Origin: PGYR01 sp041675005
GTDB taxonomy: Bacteria; Bacteroidota; Ignavibacteria; Kapaibacteriales; UBA2268
Direction of reading: 5' to 3'
Length of the DNA stretch: 64,000 nt
Assembly (NCBI GenBank): GCA_041675005.1
Contig: JBAYUQ010000001.1
Location: 516,144 to 580,143, forward strand
Positions within the stretch are counted from its first letter, which is position 1. Each line of letters begins with the position of its first letter. Position numbers and translations under genes: made by a program. This document shows positions 9,201-17,611 of this stretch, in pieces. The notes below the pieces were generated by a model. It had not been told where the DNA came from. It ran no database searches and saw only the letters and a program-made list of their open reading frames with translations.

Positions 9201-11336
9201 TCTTCCCTTAAGAGTCATACAACCAGAAGCATAGCAACCTGTTGTTGGTGTTTCTTGAAAACAAAGTTTATCATAATATAATGAATCTGTTATTGGTCTA
9301 AATCTGACTCTTACGTCTCTTTCTTCATTAGGTGGTATTGTAGCAAATCTACCTCCAGGAAAATAGAATGCTTCTCCCCTACTAATACTAAAACTAACTG
9401 TAAACTCATCAATCCCATTATTTCTAATTTTGATTTTTCTTTCTAGTTCTTGTCCTACAAATACATTTCCATAATCTACTGTATCCATTGTAAAAGTTAA
9501 ATCTGGATGAATTGATTTACCTTTTACTATAATTGGTTTTCTAAGTGTACAGCCACCAGCTTTGACTATAATAAAAACAGTATCAATAAAATTACCTGCA
9601 ACAGTTGGTAAGAAACGAATTAATTTTATTTGATAGCTTTTTTTAGGTTCAAGCGTTTCTGGTTGAGATTTATTAAACCTTACAAATTGAAAATGTTTGG
9701 GTACTTCAACATCAATAATTTTTATATTCTGACTAGATAAATTTTCCCAATAGAATAAGGCCTCATCTGATGGGAAATCTTTACAAATTGTTCCAAAATC
9801 TATGGAGTCAAGTTGCTCTCCTTTTGTTCCAAATTTTGTTAAGCTTATAATATTTTCTACAGCTCCAGTAATTGGAATTATTCCTGCGCCAGCACATTGA
9901 TCAGTTGATTGTATCCTCAAAGTATCATAGAATATATTTGCTATGCTACCCGATCTAAACCGTACAACCAAATTAATGCTATCACCAGGTGATAAAGTAA
10001 CTGGGAATGTTGGAGAAACAATAGAATAATACTGAGGCAAATTAAAATTACCTCCACTAATAGTTACCGGCTTCTGAGTACCAAAAGTAGCGGTATTATT
10101 TGTTACTTTTAAATTAATGTCTTTAAATGGCTCCTCAATACAAAAAGCTTTTAGTATTCCAAAACCAAGAGTATCTGCATTGTATTTCAACTCTGTTTCT
10201 CTTGTTATAGACCATTGTCTTTTATTACCAGCTAAGAAATCATAGCCACAAACATCGTCTCTTATTAATCTAATCTGAGGTTTAATAGTTCCAATAAAGT
10301 CACTATCTACATAAAACTCGAAGACAATAGGCGTATTCGGCGGTAAAGTTAGATAACTACCAGAGTAATCAAAATATTGTCTAAATTCAGGGGTTATCCA
10401 TATATATGCTCTAGAACCACAAAGTGAAGTATCAGTAATAGTAATTGAATACTTTTTTCTAGTGGAGCATTTTATGGTATCAATTTGAACTGGATCAGTG
10501 ACTATAAAAGGTCTGTATTCTGGTCTATCATTTTTAGTAAGGGTAGTAGTTAAACCAGAAAGTAGATTCGCATTATTATTCGTTGTTACATCACAAGGAG
10601 AATAATTTCCTGGGTCTTCATTACATCTAAAATATGCAATTAATCCCGGTTCATTCCCATTTCTTCTTTTGTCTTTTTCACAAATAATTTCTGACATTGG
10701 AAGAGCTCTATTCCAAATCTTAATTTCATCCATTATACCACGAAAAGTTCGGTAGCTATTATTATTTGTTAGCTCATTAGCTCTACCGAACTGAGTATCA
10801 TTACTGTTTATTTTTAATGTAGTTAACGGATAACTATTATTAGTTGCTTCAGCTATCAATTCACCATCTAAATATATCAAAGCTTTATTTTGTGAGCCAT
10901 CAAAAACTGCTGCTAAATGATGCCATTCTCCATTAATAGTTATGGGGTTTGACTGTGCAATAGTGTTGTCAACATCTTTAAGTTCAATCGTAGGATGACT
11001 TATTTCAAATACTATCCTATTACTTGGGTCATAGTAAAGTTGCCATACATCCGATTTGTCAACAGTTGGTCCCCACTTACCCGCAAAGTAATTCCTTTTG
11101 CCTATTTCGAGATTCGGTTTTATCCACATTTCCACTGTCATTGCGCCTGATAGACTATTAAGTGTGGCATTATTTTTCAAATTCATGAAGTGTGCGGATT
11201 GTCCTTTATTATTTATGAAATCAAGGCCATTACCAATACATCTTGTTAAAGGCCACTGATTACAAGCCTGTGCATTAAGCAAGTAAGGCAATACAAATAA
11301 TACAATTACAGCGAATATGTGAGTCTTTTTTATCAT
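6246..11336 (-). CDS. Giant LamG / choice-of-anchor D surface protein with T9SS signal
   Basis: An exported protein of 1696 aa. It has a Sec signal peptide (first ~23 residues, ending LLNAQA). A LamG/concanavalin-like domain covers roughly residues 40-240 (MTVEMWIKP, then WHHLAAVFDGSQNKALIYLDG, then DEIKIWNRALP). A long array of HYDIN/choice-of-anchor D Ig-like modules follows (repeated patterns of the type FGTVEVGETPTQKIILENIS). After these come one or two cohesin-like modules. The last ~90 residues are a T9SS sorting domain (QNFPNPWSNESI, then the GDYNILIYS and PGIYYYTLE strands). It probably acts as a cell-surface adhesin or scaffold. Its ATG overlaps the end of the DUF1501 gene by 4 bases (ATGA-type overlap), so the two are translationally coupled. 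It converges with pepD at one base. The cohesin assignment is the least certain part. Confidence 0.88.
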   Translation of the reverse strand: MIKKTHIFAVIVLFVLPYLLNAQACNQWPLTRCIGNGLDFINNKGQSAHFMNLKNNATLNSLSGAMTVEMWIKPNLEIGKRNYFAGKWGPTVDKSDVWQLYYDPSNRIVFEISHPTIELKDVDNTIAQSNPITINGEWHHLAAVFDGSQNKALIYLDGELIAEATNNSYPLTTLKINSNDTQFGRANELTNNNSYRTFRGIMDEIKIWNRALPMSEIICEKDKRRNGNEPGLIAYFRCNEDPGNYSPCDVTTNNNANLLSGLTTTLTKNDRPEYRPFIVTDPVQIDTIKCSTRKKYSITITDTSLCGSRAYIWITPEFRQYFDYSGSYLTLPPNTPIVFEFYVDSDFIGTIKPQIRLIRDDVCGYDFLAGNKRQWSITRETELKYNADTLGFGILKAFCIEEPFKDINLKVTNNTATFGTQKPVTISGGNFNLPQYYSIVSPTFPVTLSPGDSINLVVRFRSGSIANIFYDTLRIQSTDQCAGAGIIPITGAVENIISLTKFGTKGEQLDSIDFGTICKDFPSDEALFYWENLSSQNIKIIDVEVPKHFQFVRFNKSQPETLEPKKSYQIKLIRFLPTVAGNFIDTVFIIVKAGGCTLRKPIIVKGKSIHPDLTFTMDTVDYGNVFVGQELERKIKIRNNGIDEFTVSFSISRGEAFYFPGGRFATIPPNEERDVRVRFRPITDSLYYDKLCFQETPTTGCYASGCMTLKGRGIIDKFRFNPEVMKIENVIACQDSTNEVYIVNESPVTLNLRDFYLNDPSTRFDIIEPVGDTNSLKSYSTNLAAGDSLKFKFRYTPNDLINDRADKAFLEFSDQDNQDWFAFLQASSTLPKIFMEDNNTFGTVEVGETPTQKIILENISSIPVHLDSLSIGANFNILYPPSIVNRTLEPRDTIQITVEFVPTSDVNYSTKLISYSSKPCIVQNEVSFTGKGKIIPIEIVSTLVTFGFVKSCDCETSEITLANNSRVNEAVIDNIWIDGVGIVGPAYPEYFTWTSDIAVNGKDMPFSIPPLTKDTLRVTYCPSSPSIRDSLNHSALMHIDAHGMSSDGQTEIWRLQKPYDRFLAGRQTLIYEPEPLFSQFPPTLVATTSPVPQFIRITIPEIDYNPDRETIVIDSISFEPNDNVFFAKEFTSQTDKNIVYSATQDTLIIQVDFKPRVSRDYVGKMKIHFAQPCNGIDTTVVVAGTGLAFPAPMPFEFTPNDLIQSYEVISCDTLLLPVYAFQLMNFDIIDIDCQIFYDTTLFEYIGNESSYLGNTYPDTSICATYGAKLSMNQTDSSSVFVSLDNFCSIDSLTPLFIAKFTPKMNQTDTTTFVLDSFSFDSKGIIPYRLIPNGPKIDVIILKSEVKVLNDIAYDTVYVLDCKVDTFMVQNTGDVPFLLSQVVKLPPDVSIVSINPPLTDTLFPKAIAEVILEFCPRQIGDYSSMSNSEIFDPCYMVDSNLITGYGFAPPYELLADVSSNFSVKDTVYGSIGDTVLIPLFIDKDVMAKYKGIDHWMIDMSFDLNITYDPYSMKYLDAYSIIPNTSAIANLISHGNLRIEYTNVDTLRASQIAEMKMLVTIPLDTTTLLDITIENFGSEYIYFLDLYNSIQSNLFNTGKSCRISHIVRRESSGLKQNFPNPWSNESIIPLKLETKSSPVLKLYDATGKLVRLLLDGRKSFEVGDYNILIYSNDLIPGIYYYTLEIEDLKQTKQMVIIK

Positions 11337-12925
11337 TTTAATATATTTAGTGGTGCACTATATCTTTTATTTTCAATAGTTAAAGTAACCATATAATGTC
11401 CAGTTCTTAGACCGCTAAATTCAAATTTATTAGGTCCATTGTAAAGCATTCCATTATAAATATGTTTTACTAGTCTACCATCTGTAGCATAAACTTTTAT
11501 ATCACCTTGAACAGATTGTTTCAAATCAAATCTAATGTTGCATACACTTGACTGATATACAGGATTAGGATAAAGTTCTATACCTGGTCGTCCATTAGAA
11601 TATACATAATCTTGAATTCCTGTTTTTACTCTTGGTTTTAAAATACCCATAGGTAAAATTGGTTCACCAAATATATCTTCTGTATCTGATTCAGAAGCAC
11701 CAAACCAAGTTTCTAAGAAATCGGTGTAAAGTCTTCTGAAATCATATTGAAATCTAGGATTACCATTATTATCTAAATCAGATAGTACGGGTGGATTCCC
11801 TGCTCGTCCAAAGTTAATATTATCATCATGAGCAAACATAAACATTACATTACTAGCACCATGATCTGAGCCCCTACTTCCATTATCATAAGCTCTTCTA
11901 CCAAACTCAGATGTTGTTAGTCCTGCAACTCTGTTTGAAAATCCTTGAATAGTAGCATCTTTCATGAATAATGAGATAGCAGTAGCGAGTTGATTTAATA
12001 AGATAGGATGTTGACCAGATAGAGGTTCATTCATTTGTTGAACATGTGAATCAAAACTGCTCAATCTCAAATGATAGACTTTAGTTTTTAAACCACCAGA
12101 AATTAATTTAGAAATTAAACCCATTTTAGAAGCCAATCCAGTAGTTGGATATTTAACAGCATTAATTCCTTTATCATAAGCTAATTTCACTTCTTGCGAA
12201 TAAATCTCAGATTGCTCAGCAATCGTATGAATAAAATTAAATTCATTCTCAAAATTAGTATCGCCTTGGAATTTATTCTCAAATGGAGTCATTCCTTTTC
12301 CAAGATTATAGAAACTATTTGGGTCAGTGAGAGCTATACCCATGTGGCCTTTCTCACTTCTAAACTCAAGTGGTACTTCCCCACCAATTGCTATACCTAG
12401 AGGATGTTCTGGTATTTCAAATGGATAGTTATCTAGTTTAGATGCAAAATATCTTCCTAGCCAACCATTTAATAGTTTAATACTAGGATCTGTATTAACT
12501 ATCCCACTAGACCAAATATCAGATGATCTAAAATGTGACATAGTATAGTTTTCATAACCGACATTTTCTATTATAGCAAGATTTCTAGTACTTAATAAAC
12601 CAAGAAAGCCATCATTTTCTACATTGGTGACTAGTGCTGGGTGCAGATATAGATCTGAACTTTGGAATCTAATAGCATCTTCTTCCTTTAATGCTATATT
12701 AGGCCTTAGATTATAGTATTCATCTTGTTGCAAAGGGATTACAGTATTCAAGCCATCATTACCTCCAAATAGATCTATAATAATCATAATGCTATCATCT
12801 TCCAAAAAATCATCAGCAGACTGAACTTTTGAATTTCTTACAGGACTTGCCTTTGATATATAAGGATGTAAACTAAGAGCAGAACCAGTTGCTAACGTTG
12901 TAGCTATAAAATCTCTTCTTTTCAT
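11333..12925 (-). CDS. DUF1501 protein with Tat-like signal and T9SS sorting domain
   Basis: This is a DUF1501 family protein (alkaline-phosphatase/sulfatase-like fold in the family; enzymatic role unproven). It starts MKRRDFIATTLATGSALSLH, a twin-arginine-type signal with RRDF. The body carries the family landmarks IIDLFGGNDGLNTVIPL, TSEFGRR and GSDHGASNVMFMF. The last ~85 residues (from ELYPNP, then KVYATDGRLV, then LRTGHYMVTLTIENKRYSAPL) make up a T9SS C-terminal domain. It sits between a DUF1800 gene (9 bases upstream) and the LamG giant (4-base overlap downstream), the classic DUF1800-DUF1501 pair of Bacteroidota and Planctomycetota. It probably acts at or beyond the outer membrane on a polymer or on the co-transcribed giant protein. 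This role is inferred, not shown. Confidence 0.88.
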   Translation of the reverse strand: MKRRDFIATTLATGSALSLHPYISKASPVRNSKVQSADDFLEDDSIMIIIDLFGGNDGLNTVIPLQQDEYYNLRPNIALKEEDAIRFQSSDLYLHPALVTNVENDGFLGLLSTRNLAIIENVGYENYTMSHFRSSDIWSSGIVNTDPSIKLLNGWLGRYFASKLDNYPFEIPEHPLGIAIGGEVPLEFRSEKGHMGIALTDPNSFYNLGKGMTPFENKFQGDTNFENEFNFIHTIAEQSEIYSQEVKLAYDKGINAVKYPTTGLASKMGLISKLISGGLKTKVYHLRLSSFDSHVQQMNEPLSGQHPILLNQLATAISLFMKDATIQGFSNRVAGLTTSEFGRRAYDNGSRGSDHGASNVMFMFAHDDNINFGRAGNPPVLSDLDNNGNPRFQYDFRRLYTDFLETWFGASESDTEDIFGEPILPMGILKPRVKTGIQDYVYSNGRPGIELYPNPVYQSSVCNIRFDLKQSVQGDIKVYATDGRLVKHIYNGMLYNGPNKFEFSGLRTGHYMVTLTIENKRYSAPLNILK

Positions 12926-12934
12926 TTCATCACC

Positions 12935-14557
12935 TTATGATAAATGTATATCAGGAACTCTTATAAGTTCTTGAAAAAACGTGTTTAAAAATATACCTAT
13001 ATCTTCACTACCACTATTATAAGCTTGAGTCCAATTATTGGTATTTACTTTTGATATGCTTTCTATTCTATTTTTTAGGACAATTATTCTTTCTGGCGTA
13101 ACCGTTTTAGGTAATGTAAATTCTATTAATTCTTTGAATACTATATCAAAATTTGAAGGACTAGGGAATTCTGATAAAAAATCCATCCAAGCTATATTTG
13201 TTTTATTACCTATTAGATTTTTCAAATGATTTACTCTACGAGGATAGGTTTTAGTAGATATCCAACTTCTATATCCTGTCCATCCACTTACGTTAGGAGG
13301 ATCATATAAATGCTGTTCCAAATCATCTAAAGCAGCTGATGAGTTGGCATAATTGACTTTTAGAAGCTTTTCTAAATTTGTAATTAATTCTACTGGTTGT
13401 TTTATTTGAACACCTTCAAGCGCTTTTTCATAGAAGTGTTTACTTTTAAAAAGCTTTCTAAATACAGGTAGTAATTCAAAATCGTTTGCTATAAATTCAG
13501 TTGCTAATTCATTGATGAATAACTGATCGTATTGACTTGGATTGCTATAAACGAAATGACTATATATTTTTGTGCAAATAAATCTTGCGATAGCTTCGGG
13601 TCTTCTTCTAAATAATATATCGATTAGACCTTTTACCTCTCCTTCTCGTACTTTCTCCATTGTATTGTCTTCTTCAGCACGAGCAGGAATAGTTTCACCC
13701 ATTATCTGTTTAGATCCAAGGTCATGATCTTTAGCAGAAAAATATGTGTCGAAAAATTCAAATGGTTTAGGGTCTTGTCTGTGTGCAGATACTCTCCACC
13801 CAGTTAATACTTTAGCTGCTTCTCTGATATCACCTTCACTATAGTTTCCAATTCCCATAGTAAAAAGTTCCATCATTTCTCGAGCATAGTTCTCATTAGG
13901 ATTCTTGCCAGAACTAAGGTTAAGACTTTGATAAAGAAGGTATGCACCATCTAAAGTCATTTCTTCAACAAATTTTTTAAAGTTTCCTAATCTGTGTTTT
14001 CTAATTGATTGATTACTTCTGTAAATAATTGGCGGAGGAATGTAACCTTCCGTATCATAAGTGAACTCTATGCACCAGTGAGTATGCCAAAAGAAAGTTA
14101 TTCTTTCAGTTAGTACTTTATTATTTGCAGTAATAATATCAGATGACATTAGATTAAGCCACCAATTCACAAATTGTGCATATCTTGCTTGGTGAGTAGC
14201 TTCGATTGTTCCCCTGATAGTAATATAGACTTTGGCAGGGTCTTCCTCAACAGTATTTATCCAATTAAGTGTTTTAGAACCATCAGGAAGTCTATTTGAG
14301 TTTTCAGGCAAATAGTCTAAACCATCACCTAATAGCTCATCTACAACTTCTGAAATAGGTCTATCCTTAATCAGATTAACTTCATTCGGAGTAGGGCCAA
14401 AGGTAATACGCCTCAATAAATGCTTAGCTTTATCCTCAGTTAAGTTCCCTTCTTCTTCATCTAGTGTTAAAGTAACTTGTGATAATTGATTATTTCTTTC
14501 CATTTCTTGGTTGATAATCAACGTTTCATCTAACTCATTTAAAATAATCTTTTTCAT
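12935..14557 (-). CDS. DUF1800 family protein
   Basis: A DUF1800 protein of 540 aa. Signature segments are AKHLLRRITFGPTPNE near residue 45, the FFWHTHW motif with two histidines, NPNENYAREMMELFTMGIG, and the late LYDPPNVSGWTGYRSWIS. The family has no established activity but is nearly always encoded next to DUF1501, as here. It shows no obvious signal peptide: the start MKKIILNELDETLIINQEME is charged, so either the export signal is missed, a different start is used, or it stays in the cytoplasm. It lies 22 bases after menA and 9 bases before DUF1501 on the same strand, so co-transcription is likely. Confidence 0.87.
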   Translation of the reverse strand: MKKIILNELDETLIINQEMERNNQLSQVTLTLDEEEGNLTEDKAKHLLRRITFGPTPNEVNLIKDRPISEVVDELLGDGLDYLPENSNRLPDGSKTLNWINTVEEDPAKVYITIRGTIEATHQARYAQFVNWWLNLMSSDIITANNKVLTERITFFWHTHWCIEFTYDTEGYIPPPIIYRSNQSIRKHRLGNFKKFVEEMTLDGAYLLYQSLNLSSGKNPNENYAREMMELFTMGIGNYSEGDIREAAKVLTGWRVSAHRQDPKPFEFFDTYFSAKDHDLGSKQIMGETIPARAEEDNTMEKVREGEVKGLIDILFRRRPEAIARFICTKIYSHFVYSNPSQYDQLFINELATEFIANDFELLPVFRKLFKSKHFYEKALEGVQIKQPVELITNLEKLLKVNYANSSAALDDLEQHLYDPPNVSGWTGYRSWISTKTYPRRVNHLKNLIGNKTNIAWMDFLSEFPSPSNFDIVFKELIEFTLPKTVTPERIIVLKNRIESISKVNTNNWTQAYNSGSEDIGIFLNTFFQELIRVPDIHLS

Positions 14558-14579
14558 AACTGTCTCTTAAGTATCAGTT

Positions 14580-15500
14580 CTATAAAATTGCTGTTAATAC
14601 TAACCCAATTGTAAGTAGTAATCCGAACTGCATGTGTAATTGTGCTGTTCTAATGTCCATCATTGCAACTGCCTCTGGGTTATTAACCTCAGCAATTGAT
14701 ATGTCTTTAATATTTTTTAATGCAACGGGTAATGAAATTATTATAAGTAAAGTCCAGAAATGAAGTAGTCCTGTTAACACCATAATAATAACACTTAAGT
14801 ATGCACCAAAAACTAAAAAATAATATTCCTTTTTGGCTGCATTAATTCCTAATATTGTTGCAAATGTTTTTACTTTTGCTTCTGTATCGTGTTTTATATC
14901 TCTTATATTATTAGCATTCAAGATAGCCGTAACTAAAAAACCGATTGGTAATGATACAATTGCTACATTCCAATCGAAAACTCCTGTTAATGAAAAGAAA
15001 GTACCAACAACCATAAATGGTCCCATCAGAAAGAATACTAGTATATCACCCATTGCTATGTATTTATATCCAATTGGTTTTCCAGTATAAAATATACCTC
15101 CCGCTATTCCTATTAGTCCTAAATATAAAATTGGCAAACCATGCACATAAACCAAAATCATACCCAAAAGAAATCCTAAAGCAAATGAAATATAACCTGC
15201 TCTTAATACAGTTTTAGGCGAAAGTAATTCTTCTACCAAAACCTTACTGGAACCAAATGTATCTATTTTATCGACGCCTTTCTTGAGGTCAAAATACTCA
15301 CTTACTAAATTTGTTCCCGAATGAAGTAAAATACTTGCTATCAGTATTACAGGGAAAAGATACCAAAGTATTTCTCCTTCGAAATAAGCTAATGCAAACA
15401 TTGCACCTACTAATACAGGAACTACAGAGGCAGAAAAGGAAAAAGGTCTTACAGCTTGCATCATTAATGAAGCTTTCGATCTAATTTGAACTGTTGTCAT
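14580..15500 (-). CDS. menA: UbiA-family prenyltransferase, probable MenA
   Basis: This is probably 1,4-dihydroxy-2-naphthoate polyprenyltransferase, the membrane enzyme that makes demethylmenaquinone. The first Asp-rich motif is N-L-V-S-E-Y-F-D-L-K-K-G-V-D and the second is NNIRDIKHDTEAKVKTFATI. Both are typical of MenA rather than UbiA or heme O synthase. Around eight to nine membrane helices are evident over 306 aa. A strong AAGGAG-type ribosome binding site lies about 6 bases before ATG 15500 and overlaps the stop of the OmpA-family gene. It is in one same-strand run with that gene and DUF1800. The presence of menaquinone agrees with the HdrD-like oxidoreductase at 57369. Confidence 0.88.
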   Translation of the reverse strand: MTTVQIRSKASLMMQAVRPFSFSASVVPVLVGAMFALAYFEGEILWYLFPVILIASILLHSGTNLVSEYFDLKKGVDKIDTFGSSKVLVEELLSPKTVLRAGYISFALGFLLGMILVYVHGLPILYLGLIGIAGGIFYTGKPIGYKYIAMGDILVFFLMGPFMVVGTFFSLTGVFDWNVAIVSLPIGFLVTAILNANNIRDIKHDTEAKVKTFATILGINAAKKEYYFLVFGAYLSVIIMVLTGLLHFWTLLIIISLPVALKNIKDISIAEVNNPEAVAMMDIRTAQLHMQFGLLLTIGLVLTAIL

Positions 15501-15511
15501 ATTAACTCTCC

Positions 15512-17485
15512 TTAATTTATTTTAATTGGTGTTTTAACTTCTATTAATACTGTTCTACAATAGAATCTACCTTCTGGTGTAGAATTATCAAATTTTGGAT
15601 TCTCAGAACCTATACCCATCACTTTATTGAACTTCACATCAGGTAATAAAGTATTGATATACAATGCAACATTATCTGCTCTTTTTTGGGAAAGATCTTT
15701 ATTATATAATCTTTCACCGAGAAAATCAGTAGAGCCAATTATGTCAATCTGTGAATCATTAGAAATATTATTTATTATAAACTTATCGATCATGTTTCTG
15801 TTTGCATCACTTATAACAGATTTATCAAAATCAAAAACTATTAAATTTAATCTACCTAACTCAAAATCATTATTCTCTTTCTCAACATTAAAAGGAATGT
15901 TTTTGGTTTCAATTCTTCCATCGTTTTTAGTAACTAGTAATTCTAATTGAAGATTATCAATATCTGACTCTGCTATTTTACTTGTTAATTTATTATCAAG
16001 ATTAATTGTGTAATTATTTGGGATAGCAGATTGTTTAGACTCTGTATATAACTGATTATCATTATCTTCTATAATTATTGTGTAATCTTTAATTACATCA
16101 GATTTTGTATCTAAATCTACATTCAATTTATTCTTGTCAGTAGCATATTCCATAAACTGAGAATGAACTATAGGCTTGAGAAGGCTAATATCATCAGGTA
16201 ACAGCTCTACCCTTCTATTCTCAGCCAATCCTTCTAAATAGCTAGAACTAGTAGGTTGGTCAGGAATGTCTTCTGTAATTATCTTAAATTTTTGTGGACT
16301 GATTCCCCATTTACTTATTAGATATTCTTTTACTGTATTTGCCCTATTATATGCTAGAGTTTTTCTATCATCAATTGAATTCAATTCTTTACCATCTGTG
16401 AAACCCTTAATAGTTAAACCACCATCAGATTCTTTCAGTCTATGCCCTATTATATCTATTAATCTTTCATATATCCTCAATGAATTTTTCTCTAATAGCT
16501 GCTCTGAAAAATACTTTGTATCACCCTTATAATAATACTTATTAGACAATTGATTAGATGTACTATCGAAGAAAATATATGGTAATATTGGATAAGTCTG
16601 TGTAACTACAGTTTGAGTTATTTTTAAATTATCTATACCTATATTATTTATAGAATTTATTTCAACTGGTTCTTCAATTTTTTCAGTTATCAAAGGAGCT
16701 TCAATTTGTTTGATAGTGTCTTGTTGAATTTCTTTTACTAATTCTTTAGTTGGAGAATTTAATCTAACTGAAATAGTAGCTCCTGCTCTGAATAAAGTTG
16801 TAAACCAATCAATATCTTTCATTGATGAATTAATTGGATATCTATAACTTAACTCAGGTGATAGTATAATAGACTCAGTCAAGTCAATATCACCAATCAA
16901 AGAACCTGACAACCCTTGAGAAACACTCAAATTTTGAAAATCATCTTCAGACACTGTTTCTATAGATTTTCCATTTATTTGTACACCAGAGGGATCTATT
17001 ATATGTCTAGTTTGAGTATATTTCTTTGTAATTGAAGCATCAGAAAAATCATATCCAACTCTCAACGCAATTGGTATATTAGAAACAGGTCTAATTTTGA
17101 ATCCTAAATCAAAAACGAAGTAATTTAAAGTTGCTTCTAAATCGTTTTGTACTGTAGCTTTTTCATAATCTTGTGTTAACGAATTAAATACTTCAAAATC
17201 GTTAGTGTTAACAGTCAAATTAGCAGGTCTTGAATCGAAAAGGAATCTAATATCTGCAGATATAAACTTAGGTAAAAACTCATAATTAAGTGACAGTCCA
17301 GTGTAAAAACTAGCTGCATTACCATCATTAAATTCTCCACAGCAAGTGTCACCATTTACTATAGGGAGCATTGTTTCATTTTGAATATAATTACCACCTA
17401 ATAAGACTCCTAACCTCAATGGTTTGTCAGTCTCAGATGATATTAATATTAATGGTGTTAATAGAATTAGTAAAAGTTTATACAA
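15512..17485 (-). CDS. Outer-membrane protein with two OmpA-like domains, TTG start
   Basis: A 657-aa outer-membrane protein. It has a signal peptide (YKLLLILLTPLILISSE), then a ~200-residue stretch that reads like a beta-barrel (alternating polar/apolar strands), a linker, and two OmpA/MotB peptidoglycan-binding domains. The first is at residues ~310-430 (LTIKGFTDGKE, then AYNRANTVKEYLISKWGIS, then AENRRVEL). The second is at ~555-650 (VFDFDKSVIS, IDIIGSTDFLGE, QKRADNVALYIN, GRFYCRTVLIEV). The start is a TTG: the in-frame stop lies five codons upstream and no ATG or GTG intervenes. A GAGGA Shine-Dalgarno is visible about 5 bases before the TTG. It probably anchors the outer membrane to peptidoglycan. 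It heads a five-gene minus-strand run. Confidence 0.85.
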   Translation of the reverse strand: MYKLLLILLTPLILISSETDKPLRLGVLLGGNYIQNETMLPIVNGDTCCGEFNDGNAASFYTGLSLNYEFLPKFISADIRFLFDSRPANLTVNTNDFEVFNSLTQDYEKATVQNDLEATLNYFVFDLGFKIRPVSNIPIALRVGYDFSDASITKKYTQTRHIIDPSGVQINGKSIETVSEDDFQNLSVSQGLSGSLIGDIDLTESIILSPELSYRYPINSSMKDIDWFTTLFRAGATISVRLNSPTKELVKEIQQDTIKQIEAPLITEKIEEPVEINSINNIGIDNLKITQTVVTQTYPILPYIFFDSTSNQLSNKYYYKGDTKYFSEQLLEKNSLRIYERLIDIIGHRLKESDGGLTIKGFTDGKELNSIDDRKTLAYNRANTVKEYLISKWGISPQKFKIITEDIPDQPTSSSYLEGLAENRRVELLPDDISLLKPIVHSQFMEYATDKNKLNVDLDTKSDVIKDYTIIIEDNDNQLYTESKQSAIPNNYTINLDNKLTSKIAESDIDNLQLELLVTKNDGRIETKNIPFNVEKENNDFELGRLNLIVFDFDKSVISDANRNMIDKFIINNISNDSQIDIIGSTDFLGERLYNKDLSQKRADNVALYINTLLPDVKFNKVMGIGSENPKFDNSTPEGRFYCRTVLIEVKTPIKIN

Positions 17486-17538
17486 ATAATCCTCTTTTTA
17501 TATTGTATATAAACGATGAAACTAAAAATCGTTACATT

Positions 17539-17568
17539 TTTGTTTAACTTTTTTTAGTGTTATTTTTG
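17539..17568 (+). promoter_or_regulatory. Bacteroidota-type promoter (-33 TTTG / -7 TATTTTTG)
   Basis: TTTG at 17539-17542 and TATTTTTG (TAnnTTTG) at 17561-17568 are 18 bases apart. This fits the sigma-ABfr consensus of Bacteroidota and would start transcription near 17575, ahead of ATG 17612. Confidence 0.65.
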
Positions 17569-17611
17569 TTTCAAAATATAAATTAATTATCAAATACAAA
17601 AGGAATTCTAA

